From NCBI RefSeq assembly GCF_000373645.1, contig NZ_KB892002.1, forward strand, positions 62,001 to 126,000: DNA of 64,000 bases. The letters are read 5' to 3'. This DNA comes from Streptomyces sp. ATexAB-D23. Its GTDB lineage: Bacteria > Actinomycetota > Actinomycetes > Streptomycetales > Streptomycetaceae. Under the pieces are notes generated by a model that had not been told where the DNA came from, did no database searches, and was given only the letters and a program-made list of their open reading frames with translations. This document shows, in pieces, positions 8,112 to 16,916 of the stretch. A program made the position numbers and the translations under genes. How positions within the stretch are numbered: position 1 is the stretch's first letter; every line of letters begins with the position of its first letter.

Positions 8112-8656
8112 ATGACCCCTCCCTACCTGCTTCTCGACATCGACGGCGTCCTCATACCGTTCCCGGCCGCCGACGGCAGCACCCCGCCCACCCACGTCCG
8201 TCACACCGTCCTGCCTACCGGCCGGCACCCCGACGACCCCGTCCCATCTGGCTCGACCCGAGTCAGGGCGGCATTCTCGCCGACCTTCTGACCAGCTGGC
8301 TAGTCACTCCCGTGTGGTGCACAAGCTGGCGCAAGGACGCCGCCACGATCATCGGCCCCCTCCTGGGGCTGCCCGACTTCCCTTACCTCGACCTGCCTCA
8401 TCCTCAGATCACCACCAGTCACCCCGACGGCTACCTCTGGAAACGAGACCACGTCGACGTCTGGCTGGCAGACGCCCCCGCCATCTGGATCGACGACGAC
8501 TTCACCGGCCTCGACCATGACTGGGCAGCAGAGCGCACCGCCAAGGGGACGCCGACCCTCCTCGTTCAGCCAGACCCACACCTCGGGCTGCAGCCCGAGC
8601 ATCTGACCGAGGTGGCGAAGTGGGTCGCGCAGTTACCCACAGCCCACGTCGTCTGA
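8112..8656 (+). pseudogene. HAD-like domain protein with a one-base frameshift
   Basis: The ATG at 8112 starts MTPPYLLLDIDGVLIPFP, a DxDG phosphatase-like HAD motif I, and is in frame up to HPDDPVP. The rest (IWLDPSQGGILADLLTSWLV, TPVWCTSWRKDA, WIDDDFTGLDHDW and so on to 8656) is in another frame. One extra C in the run near 8240-8246 (GTCCC instead of GTCCCC) restores an uninterrupted 181-residue protein. It follows the methyltransferase fragment after 15 bases and was probably in its operon. A base-calling error in a C run is the alternative. Confidence 0.75.
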
Positions 8657-8662
8657 CGACTG

Positions 8663-8693
8663 ATGCCCTCGCTACCGCGAGCGGCGAGGGCAT
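8663..8693. terminator. Bidirectional hairpin between HAD-like and DUF2716 genes
   Basis: ATGCCCTCGC at 8663-8672 pairs with GCGAGGGCAT at 8684-8693 (10 bp). It sits between convergent gene ends. Confidence 0.65.
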
Positions 8694-8746
8694 GAGGATG
8701 CGCTGTGGGGTCTGACTCCTTGGTGCCTGTGGAGTCGGGACCCACC

Positions 8747-9265
8747 TCAGGTGGTGCCGGCTGCCCTGCCGGACCTACGGATCGGCTGTCCGAGAAGCTT
8801 CTCTACCTCCGCGGATGCGGCGTCGAGGAATTCCTGACCGAACAGGCAGAGGGACTCTTCCCAGGGGTGCCCAAAACTGCCTATACGGAAGTCTTCCGAC
8901 AGGTAGATGTAGTAGTCCCCATCGGGGTACGGGCTCAAAGGCCAGGCCGGCTGCCCAGGGCCACCGACGCCCTGCGGCGCGAAGCGATACGACGTGTGCT
9001 GCCAGTCGAGCGCGAGCAGCGTTCCGCTCGGGTCGATGCAGGACTTCAGCCCCTGCTCGACCACCTCGACCAGGCGGTCCAACCGCTCGTATTCAGGATC
9101 GTCGTCAAGCGCGGCAAGGCTCCAGGAAACCGAGGCGACGGGCTCCTTGATAGCTGGCCACTTGAGGGAACTCGTACTCGGCTGGAACTTGAACTCGTCG
9201 TAGAAGCGGTCCCAAACGCGTCGGTACTCGGCCTCAAGCAGTTCGACCACGGGACTCTCCGTCAT
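8747..9265 (-). CDS. DUF2716 family protein
   Basis: The 172-residue product shows the DUF2716 hallmarks: [10 protein letters not shown] near residue 18, then [20 protein letters not shown] and [11 protein letters not shown] in the second half. No membrane segment or signal is seen. The family is common in Streptomyces accessory regions and has no assigned function. The gene is monocistronic. The ATG at 9265 is followed by a well-conserved N-terminus; a small inverted repeat just upstream (9292-9310) may be part of its promoter. Confidence 0.8.
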   Translation of the reverse strand: MTESPVVELLEAEYRRVWDRFYDEFKFQPSTSSLKWPAIKEPVASVSWSLAALDDDPEYERLDRLVEVVEQGLKSCIDPSGTLLALDWQHTSYRFAPQGVGGPGQPAWPLSPYPDGDYYIYLSEDFRIGSFGHPWEESLCLFGQEFLDAASAEVEKLLGQPIRRSGRAAGTT

Positions 9266-9291
9266 GGCCCGATCCTATCGAGTCGCCCGTG

Positions 9292-9310
9292 ATGTTCCCT
9301 CGGGGAACAT
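9292..9310. promoter_or_regulatory. Inverted repeat upstream of the DUF2716 gene
   Basis: ATGTTCCC (9292-9299) and GGGAACAT (9303-9310) flank a 3-base loop, 27 bases before the DUF2716 start. It could be an operator or a small hairpin downstream of the relaxase gene. Confidence 0.3.
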
Positions 9311-9382
9311 GTCGCACCAGGGGCAGTGCCGGCCTTCGCCTGCCGTTCCCTTCGTCGGGAATCTGGCTGGGAGGGACCAGGG

Positions 9383-11098
9383 TCAGCGGTACCGCCTGCG
9401 CTCCTCGGGCCTCGTAGCCACTGGTGTGGCCGGAGGGCGCAGCGTGGCCGACATAGATGACGTTCCGCTGGTGGTGCTCCGGCTGCGAGCCGCTTGCGTC
9501 CGCCGGTTCGGCTGAGCGGTGATGCGCCAGTTGAGGACCTCGGCTGGGCGCTCGGCGCTGTCGAGCTCTCGCTGGAAGCCCACCTCGATCAGGAGACGTC
9601 GGGGATTGTGGCCAGCGGTTTCGGCTTGGGCGAGGGTTGTGGTCAAGGCGATCCAAGTGGGGTCGGTGAGGATCCGGTCGGCGTGGTTGGGGAGGGCCGC
9701 GCGAACGTCCTGTTCGAAGCGGCGGGCGGTTGCGGCTCGTGGTGCGCGGTGGGCCAAGTCCGCCAGGACGGGTGTGGCGGCCTGCTGGTAGCCCGCCTGA
9801 AGGTGGCGGAAGGCTTCTTCGGCCGCAGCGGCCTGCTGTGCGTGGCCGCGCTGTTCGTGCCACTTGGCGGCGGCGCCGGCGAGGTGCACGGTGGCGAAGA
9901 GCAGGGCGATGGCGAGTCCGCCCGGCTCGTTGGAGGCGTAGGCGAGCTCCTTGGCGGCCTTGCGTAGGGCGTGGCTGCTTGGTGGTCGGCGCGGGTGGCG
10001 GAGCGGCGGGCACGGTTGAACGCCATTGCCGCCGCTCGTAGTTCCGCCTGGTGTGGGCCGGTCGTGGCGCTGGCGATGTTGTACAGGGCGTCGCCGAAGG
10101 CGGCCAGGTGGCCCTGGGCGGCGGCATCGTCACTGGAGTCGAGGGCGGTGCGTGCCGTGTGCACGGCAGTGGTGATGTGGCGCCATTGGTCGGTGGGGTC
10201 CGCCACATACCGCGGGTGGTCTGTCACCTCCTGGTCGGGGAGGCGTTCGCTGAGGCGGTTGATGGAGAGGTCGGGTGCGAGTTTCGAGCCGCCGTACCAG
10301 ATGGGTTCGCCGACGCTGTTGGTGTCGCCGGGTGCAGCGAGACTGTAGCCGATCACGTCGCCGCTCTCGGGGCCGAGACGCGTCTTGACCTTGATGCCGA
10401 GGGACTGAAGCACGGTGAAGTAGTCGGCCTCGGTGTGTACGGCGGCGGCGACGGCGTACGCCCGCTCGCGCAGCCACTGCCGTGCCGTCACGGTCTGGCC
10501 CTGTCGCTCGGCCTTAGCGCGTTCGGCACCAGTGGGGGTACGGGGAGCCGTGAGATCACCGGACTTCAGGCGGCGCAGGCCGAACTGGGCTTCGATCCTG
10601 CGGCACTCCGCTTGTGCCCGACGGCCGTCCTGGTGGGTGCGCGGGCGGCGTCCGTCGGCGCGGGCGGCGTCCGTCGGCGCGGACGGTGGTGGCCATGATG
10701 TGGAAGTGGTCGTCGGCGTGACGGACCGCGATCCATCGGCACGCCTTCTCGTCGCCGTCGAGGGCGATGCCCGTGGAGTGCACGACGCGGCGGGCGACCT
10801 CGGCCCACTCGGTGTCTGTGAGGTAGCGGTCGCCGGGCGCGGTGCGGACCGGGCAGTGCCAGACGTGCTGCGGTGGCTTCTTGCCGCCCAGCTCGCGGGT
10901 GCGGAGGTCGACGTGGTGGTCAAGTCGCCTGGCGAGTTGGGAGTAAGTGGCTGCCGGGTCGCGGCCGGGGTCGGGAGCGCCGGCCATGTCCCAGGCGGCG
11001 ACGATGTGAGGGTTGGTGTGCTCGTCGCGGCGGCCAGGGCCGAAGAGGTAGGCGATCAGTCCGCGGCTGTCGGAGCCGGTGGAGACGTCAGGAACCAT
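9383..11098 (-). pseudogene. Relaxase (mobilization nuclease) with two frameshifts
   Basis: The N-terminal part (from ATG 11098) carries the relaxase histidine cluster in WIAVRHADDHFHIMATT, and runs in frame to RADGRRPR. An exact 19-bp tandem duplication at 10639-10676 then shifts the frame and the product ends at 10556. Removing one copy gives RADGRRPRTHQDGR and the frame continues (for example QWLRERAYAVAAAVHTEADY, LGIKVKTRLGPESGD) until about 9985, where one missing C shifts it back; the C-terminal part ends at 9383. With both lesions repaired the gene would encode 565 residues. It overlaps the stop of mobC by 11 bases, so it was translationally coupled to it. As written only a truncated nuclease domain (180 residues) would be made. 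Confidence 0.85.
10639..10676. repeat. Exact 19-bp tandem duplication inside the relaxase gene
   Basis: Two adjacent copies of GCGCGGGCGGCGTCCGTCG occupy 10639-10657 and 10658-10676. As 19 is not a multiple of three it breaks the relaxase frame; deletion of one copy restores it exactly. Confidence 0.95.
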
Positions 11099-11792
11099 GA
11101 GCCGTGCCGTCCGACAGGAGCTGGTCGATGAGGTGGAAACTGTTCTGTGCTGCTTGCTCGACGTGGTCGAGAACCGTCTCGGCGCGCTCGGGCACGGTTC
11201 CGCGGTTGATGGCGGCGGTGATCTGGTTGAGGTTGCCGCCGATGCGGTTCAGCGCGACCGTGTGCGCCTCGACGGCCTCGACCAGCGGGCGCAGTGGATC
11301 GTCCTCCGGACTGCCGACCATCCCCGCTTTCCCCTGCGCAACAGCCAGGGCCGCGTCCCCAACGAATCCGGCGAACCTCTGACCGCGCTGCTGAGCGGCG
11401 GCGCTTATCACCTGGATCGCGGTGCGCGTGAAGCGGATGGTCTTCTCCTGGTCGCGCTTCTCCACAGTGCGCTTGCGGTTCATCTGCGCGGGCAAGGCGG
11501 GGGCGTCGAGGTCCCGCCAGGAGGGCTGCTCGACGAACGGTGGGGCATCGGCCGGCGTACGGCGAGGAGCGGAGTGGGCTGCGGGCCGGCCGGAGTCCTC
11601 GGCCACCCCCTCCTCCGGCTCGGGCGCCCCCTGGCGCTCGGCCTCGTCCTCCGCCACCCCTGGGGCGGGGGCAAGCGCGGACGAAGCCTCGTTAGAGGCT
11701 CGTTCGCTCCAGCTTGCTGCTGGTCGCCGGGTGAGCCTGAACAGCTTCCTGCGACGGCGGGAGGTGGTGTCGTCGGTGCTGGATTCGGGCAT
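11088..11792 (-). CDS. mobC: MobC-family relaxosome protein
   Basis: The 234-residue protein has a variable, acidic and Pro-rich first ~100 residues and then a MobC-like region: EKTIRFTRTAIQVISAAAQQ (a ribbon-helix-helix start) and the signature NRIGGNLNQITAAINRG followed by a helical tail. MobC proteins bind and open oriT so that the relaxase can nick. The gene lies directly upstream of the relaxase, overlapping it by 11 bases (ATGGTTCCTGA), and directly downstream of a palindromic region that would be a natural oriT. It appears intact. Confidence 0.82.
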   Translation of the reverse strand: MPESSTDDTTSRRRRKLFRLTRRPAASWSERASNEASSALAPAPGVAEDEAERQGAPEPEEGVAEDSGRPAAHSAPRRTPADAPPFVEQPSWRDLDAPALPAQMNRKRTVEKRDQEKTIRFTRTAIQVISAAAQQRGQRFAGFVGDAALAVAQGKAGMVGSPEDDPLRPLVEAVEAHTVALNRIGGNLNQITAAINRGTVPERAETVLDHVEQAAQNSFHLIDQLLSDGTAHGS

Positions 11793-11829
11793 GGTGGTGC
11801 TCCGTCAGTCGTGGGGTGGGGCTTCGTTG

Positions 11830-11958
11830 CATCCGTCGCATCCGTCGCGTGGCTGGTCAGCACAGGTACGGATACGGCCGCAGGTACGGATCGATCCGTA
11901 CCAGCGAGGAGATCCGTCCCCGCGCTGACCTGCGCGGGGACGGATGCGACGGATCGAT
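11830..11958. other. Candidate oriT or replication origin with nested palindromes
   Basis: Between mobC and the DUF3631 gene lie: a direct repeat CAGGTACGGAT at 11863-11873 and 11881-11891; a perfect 20-bp palindrome GGTACGGATCGATCCGTACC at 11883-11902; a perfect 14-bp stem (ATCCGTCCCCGCGC) with loop TGACCT at 11912-11945; and flanking copies of ATCCGTCGC/GCGACGGAT at 11831 and 11945. This density of symmetrical iteron-like sequence next to mobC/relaxase on one side and an ATPase/Rep-like gene on the other fits oriT or an origin. No nick site is identified. Confidence 0.6.
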
Positions 11959-11970
11959 GCGGACCTGGTG

Positions 11971-13390
11971 TCAGCGGGTGGGCCGGGGGCCTGCGGTCCC
12001 GCTCGGCGGCCCGATGGGCAGCGTCCCGGACGGAGGGGCGGGTGGCCTGCCCGGGGTCGGACGTGCCGGGACCCCGGCGGTGGGTACCGATGGGGCGGGG
12101 GCAGGGCAGTAGCGAGCCCATGCGTCCACGAACTGGTTACGGGCGTAGGCCTTGGCCTGCCTGCCGTTCTCGAACCGGTAGTTAGCCGGGCTGATACCGA
12201 AATCGCGCAGCAGATTCGCCAGGTGGTAGGCGTTCAACCCCTTCGTGCCGTACTCCGCCCACGGGGCCTCGGCGTCCTGGGTCAGCACGGCCAGCAGGTC
12301 CTGGCTGCGCAGCGCCTCCCTGCCGCCCTCCTGGTCGAAGACGCGGCGGATGTCACGCAGCAGCCGCGTCTTCAACGTCGTCTGCTCGTCCTGGACCACC
12401 TCGCTGCGCGTCATCGCCAGACAGGCCGCACGTGCCCGCGCGGGCCAGTGCCCGCCGGCGAGATCGGCGACGATGACGAGCGGCTCCCATGTGTCGGCGG
12501 CGCGGTCCTCCACGGGCATCTTCCGGCACCGCGCCCGCGACAGTGCCGCGCAGCGGTACCAGCCAGTCAGCCAGCCGGTCGCGCAGCGCGTGCAGTTCCG
12601 GCACGGAGTACCGCGAACGGAACGGGGTGATCCGCTCACCAGGCTTGCGCTTCTGCATGCGGATGACGATCGCCCGGTCCATGATCGTGTCCGGTAGGTC
12701 GCCGATGCCGGCCAGCGCCGCCATCGCGAAGGTGGGGAACGCGGTCGGCTTGTGTTCCGGCCCGGAGATTCGCCAGGCGGGTCGGTTGCGCTGGTGCCCG
12801 GCGTTCAGCAGGCCGCGCAGGTCCTCCTTGTCGCCCGCCTTGGGGCCGAAGATGGTGTCGGCCTCGTCCACCAGCAGCGTCGGCGGGTTCTTGCCGATCA
12901 CGCGGAAGACCACCGCAGGCGAGGTGTTCACCGTCATCATCGGCTGGTGGACGGTCTCGTAGAGAACGTCCAGGAGACGGGACTTGCCGCACCCCTTGGT
13001 CGGTCCGACGACCGCCAGCCGTGGCGCGTGCTGGAGGCCGGGCTGGACGTGGGAGGCGGCGACCCAGAGCGTGACGGCGGTCAGGGCCTCGTCGCTCGGC
13101 AGCACCACGTACCGCCCGATCGCCGTACGGAGGTCGTCCAGCAGCGCGCTGCCTGCGCCTGCCAGCCCGCCACCGCCTTGGGCTTCTGGTCCGTCTGGAG
13201 CAGGGTTGCCTGCACTGTCCGGCAAACCGGGTGTACTCCGATTCGGAGCATCGGAGGTCGCGCCCCCCGTGTCGGGGCGTGGTTCCGTCCGCTCCTCGCG
13301 GTTCCGAGGCAGACCCTGGCCCGGGATCGCGATCAGTGGCCAGGCAACACCGGATGCCTTCGAGGTGGCGGGGGACGTAGGGTCCTTCAT
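11971..13390 (-). pseudogene. DUF3631 ATPase-like (Rep-type) protein with a one-base insertion
   Basis: From ATG 13390 the protein has a Walker A-like loop GPTKGCGKS (129-137) and a Walker B-like TLLVDEADTIF (171-181), then LHALRDRLADWLVPLRGT. The frame breaks near 12514-12517, where one extra A (CCGGAAGATG for CCGGAGATG) is present. The remaining DUF3631 part (MPVEDRAADTWEPLVIVADL, GGHWPARARAACLAM, and YHLANLLRDFGISPANYRF) continues in another frame to 11971. Correction gives 472 residues. DUF3631 proteins accompany mobile elements of Actinobacteria and are presumed to act in replication or DNA processing; the exact role is not established. The 3' side abuts the origin-like region. Confidence 0.8.
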
Positions 13391-13407
13391 AGATGTTCCT
13401 GTCGAGT

Positions 13408-13436
13408 GGGGGCGAGACGGGCAAGGTCTCGCCCCC
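13408..13436. terminator. Hairpin just upstream of the DUF3631 gene
   Basis: GGGGGCGAGAC and GTCTCGCCCCC are separated by 7 bases. The element lies in the excisionase-DUF3631 intergenic space and could terminate excisionase transcription or structure the DUF3631 leader. Confidence 0.5.
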
Positions 13437-13478
13437 GACCAGTTCGTTCAGGGATGGGCGGCGTGCAGGGGGATCTCC

Positions 13479-13506
13479 GGCCCTCGGCGTAGGCGCGCCG
13501 AGGGCC
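13479..13506. terminator. Hairpin downstream of the excisionase ORF
   Basis: GGCCCTCGGCG pairs exactly with CGCCGAGGGCC around the loop TAGGCG, 28 bases after the excisionase stop codon at 13534. Confidence 0.6.
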
Positions 13507-13533
13507 TTTGCTGTGTCCGGACGGGCCGGCGGC

Positions 13534-13738
13534 TCATGAGGCCAGGCCCCAGTCCTCTCCGCCGTCGATCAGCGCGCGCTCGTAGCGCAGCAGTTCGACC
13601 TCGGGGTAGAGCACCCGCTTGCCGACCTTGATGCCGCGGGGTCCCTTCTGGAGATGGCGCCAGTAACGGACGGTGCTCTCGGCGGTGCGGTAGCGCTCGG
13701 CGACCTCGGCGGTGGCCAGGTATCACACACGTTCCCAT
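13534..13738 (-). pseudogene. Excisionase-like MerR-type HTH ORF with broken start
   Basis: On the minus strand 13722-13534 reads YLATAEVAERYRTAESTVRY, then WRHLQKGPRGIKVGKRVLYP and EVELLRYERAL, the usual winged-helix excisionase of Actinobacterial elements. The codon before the first Tyr is an in-frame TGA (13725-13723), and no ATG, GTG or TTG occurs before the middle of the domain. An ATG at 13738 would be in frame if a single base near 13723 were absent, giving 67 residues. Either the start is an unusual CTG at 13719 or this is another frameshift. Its position, divergent from the regulator and near integrase, suits Xis. Confidence 0.65.
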
Positions 13739-13846
13739 TCGGCTAGATAGCGATTTGATCTGCATAATCAACCTCATGATCGGCGGTTAGCCAAACCGGG
13801 AAGCCCATGTTTCAATTTGGATAGCGAAGGTCGCGATGGAGGTTCG
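13739..13846. promoter_or_regulatory. AT-rich divergent promoter region with inverted repeat
   Basis: This stretch between the divergent excisionase and HTH regulator genes is far richer in A/T than its surroundings. TTGAT-N7-ATCAA at 13755-13771 is a candidate operator for the adjacent HTH regulator. GGAGG at 13838-13842 is the ribosome-binding site of the rightward gene. Confidence 0.5.
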
Positions 13847-14347
13847 ATGGCGAGCGAGAAGGCCGAGGGTGGCGAAGTGCCGCTGCTCTACAGCGAAGGC
13901 AACGTGGCGGGCCGCGTGGCCCTGGAGCGCGAAGTCAGAGGGTGGAGCACGACCGAGCTGGCCGAGCGCGTGACCAGAGCGGGCGTGAAGATGAACCAGA
14001 CGGCCGTGTGGCGCATCGAGAACGGCTCACCCCGCCGCCGGATCAACCTCGATGAGGCGCTCGCCTTCTCCCGCGTCTTCGAGCTGCCCCTCGAAGAGCT
14101 CATGTCACCGCCCTTGGAAGGGCTCGACATCGACAGCCGACGGCTTGTCCAGGAAGCCGTAGAAGCGTTCTACGAAACTCGCGATGCCCGCGACCGCCTG
14201 CACCGCGCCGTGGTCGCCGTCGCCGACCACATCAAGGCACACCCCGACAGCTCACGCGCGATCAACGAACAGTGCCTCCGCCTCATGGGCGACGAGCGGG
14301 ATGCTCGCACCCTCACCAGCGACATCGAGGACGGCGGCCACTACTGA
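13847..14347 (+). CDS. XRE-family HTH regulator of the element
   Basis: The ATG at 13847 is chosen because GGAGG lies 4 bases upstream. The 166-residue protein has a Cro/CI-type HTH (EREVRGWSTTELAERVTRAG, then MNQTAVWRIENG and INLDEALAFSRVF) in the first half, followed by a helical C-terminal part rich in charged residues. It precedes the integrase by 24 bases in the same direction, so it probably controls integrase and excisionase expression, in the manner of a phage repressor. The frame is intact. Confidence 0.82.
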   Translation: MASEKAEGGEVPLLYSEGNVAGRVALEREVRGWSTTELAERVTRAGVKMNQTAVWRIENGSPRRRINLDEALAFSRVFELPLEELMSPPLEGLDIDSRRLVQEAVEAFYETRDARDRLHRAVVAVADHIKAHPDSSRAINEQCLRLMGDERDARTLTSDIEDGGHY

Positions 14348-14371
14348 CAACAAGCACAAAGGAGAAGCCAC

Positions 14372-15490
14372 TTGGCGAACATCCAGAAGCGTCCCACCGG
14401 CAAATGGCGTGCCCGATACCGCGACCTCGACGGCAAGGAACACGCCCGCCACTTCGACCGCAAGATCGACGCCCAGCGCTGGCTCGACGAGGTCACGACC
14501 AGCGTGGTCACCGGGCAGTACGTCGACCCGCGTTCGGCGAAGAAGCCCTTCAAGGAGTACGCGGAGGAGTGGCGGGCCAGCCAGCCGCACCGGCCGTCGA
14601 CGGCCAAGGCCGTAGCCCAGCACCTCCGTTGCTACGCCTACCCCGTCTGGGAGAAGCGGGCACTCGGCGCGATCAAGCCCGGTGACGTGCAGAGCTGGAT
14701 CACCAGCCTGACGACCACCCACAAGCTCGCCGCGAGCACATCCCGCACCGTCTTCAACACGGTCAACGCCGTCTTCCGGGCGGCCGTCCGTGACCGGATG
14801 ATCCCCCACAACCCGTGCGCCGAGGCGAAGCTGCCCTCGGTGCCACGGAAGAAGATCGTGCCGCTGGCCGTCGAGCAGGTGCGGACGCTGGCCGAGGAGA
14901 TGCCCGGCCGCTACAGGGGCCTGGTCGTGCTGGGCGCATGCACGGGGCTCCGCCCCGGCGAACTCTTCGACCTCCAGCTCCGGCACGTGGACCTGCTGCA
15001 CGCCACCGTCTCGGTCGGGCAGCAGGTCCAGCAGACCGCCAAGCACGGCGTGTACGTCTGCCCGCCCAAGACCGCTCGATCAGACCGAACGGTCCCGCTC
15101 CCCCGCACAGCGGTGGATGCGATGAAGGCCCACCTGCGGGACTTCCCCGCCGATGGGCCCGAGAGCTGGATCTTCACGGCGCCGCAGGGCGGGCCCGTGG
15201 TCTACACGCACTTCATGGACGGGTCCTGGCGGCCCGCCTGCGCGAAGGCCGGTATAGCGAAGGGCACCGGACCCCACGCCCTCCGGCACCACTACGCCAG
15301 CCTGCTGATCAAGCACGGCGAGTCCGTGAAGACGGTCTCCGAGCGCCTCGGCCACACCAATGCGGCCATGACCCTGAACATCTACACCCACCTGTGGCCC
15401 GACTCCGAGGAGCGGACCCGGGCCGCCGTCGACAAGGCGTACGCGGACCGGTCCGCCGACGCCCAGCCGCAGCTCGACGAAGCGGCGTAA
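14372..15490 (+). CDS. int: Tyrosine recombinase (site-specific integrase)
   Basis: The start is TTG at 14372, supported by AAAGGAG at 14358-14364 and by the conserved N-terminus ANIQKRPTGKWRARYRDLDG. The 372-residue protein has an AP2-like arm-binding N-terminus, a SAM-like core-binding domain and a C-terminal catalytic domain with all expected residues: Arg194 (TGLRPGE), Lys233, His302-x2-Arg305 (HALRHHYAS), His328 (LGHTNAAM) and the nucleophile Tyr338 (NIYTH). It ends about 110 bases from the right attachment repeat, the usual place for an integrase. This is the enzyme expected to have inserted the element into ychF. Confidence 0.95.
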   Translation: MANIQKRPTGKWRARYRDLDGKEHARHFDRKIDAQRWLDEVTTSVVTGQYVDPRSAKKPFKEYAEEWRASQPHRPSTAKAVAQHLRCYAYPVWEKRALGAIKPGDVQSWITSLTTTHKLAASTSRTVFNTVNAVFRAAVRDRMIPHNPCAEAKLPSVPRKKIVPLAVEQVRTLAEEMPGRYRGLVVLGACTGLRPGELFDLQLRHVDLLHATVSVGQQVQQTAKHGVYVCPPKTARSDRTVPLPRTAVDAMKAHLRDFPADGPESWIFTAPQGGPVVYTHFMDGSWRPACAKAGIAKGTGPHALRHHYASLLIKHGESVKTVSERLGHTNAAMTLNIYTHLWPDSEERTRAAVDKAYADRSADAQPQLDEAA

Positions 15491-15523
15491 CCGCTCCTCC
15501 GCGTGCCGGAGTCATCCAGCACG

Positions 15524-15542
15524 CTGCGGACTCCGTGCGGAC
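15524..15542 (+). repeat. Candidate integrase arm site, right copy
   Basis: CTGCGGACTCCGTGCGGAC is the counterpart of 3791-3809 (17 of 19 identical, same orientation). It lies 33 bases after the integrase stop and about 60 bases inside the right attachment repeat. Confidence 0.55.
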
Positions 15543-15545
15543 CAC

Positions 15546-15587
15546 AAAGGCCGCCCAACCCACTCCGTCGCAGGTCAGACGGCCTTT
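15546..15587. terminator. Inverted repeat between integrase and ychF ends
   Basis: AAAGGCCG (15546-15553) and CGGCCTTT (15580-15587) bracket a 26-base loop between two convergent gene ends. A terminator is plausible; it could also be part of the attachment region. Confidence 0.4.
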
Positions 15588-15598
15588 CGCCGAACGTA

Positions 15599-16687
<1,089 letters not shown>

Positions 16688-16916
16688 GCCACAAACGTCC
16701 GCTCAGGATCAAGAAGGGTGGGGTCGGCCGCGACTCCAGGCACGCTCACCGGCTCCTCGTACGCACAGCAGCCCAAGCGCGCCATCGTCCACGTGCGCGT
16801 ATCACGGTACAGGGACCGGGGGGTGTCTTGGACGGGGAGTTCTCCCTCGTACTCCGGATCCAGGCCTTCGGCCCGTGGTTGCCGACGCGATCGGACGACG
16901 CGGGCGCGAGACGCGG
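16688..16916. other. Intergenic region upstream of ychF
   Basis: Contains the ychF promoter side and the 3' flank of the acetyltransferase gene. I see no gene or strong repeat in it. Confidence 0.4.

Noticed and set aside
9494..10698. Plus-strand frames opposite the relaxase gene (about 157 and 215 codons)
   Set aside because: Gly/Val/Arg-rich shadow sequence; the minus strand clearly encodes relaxase across the whole span.
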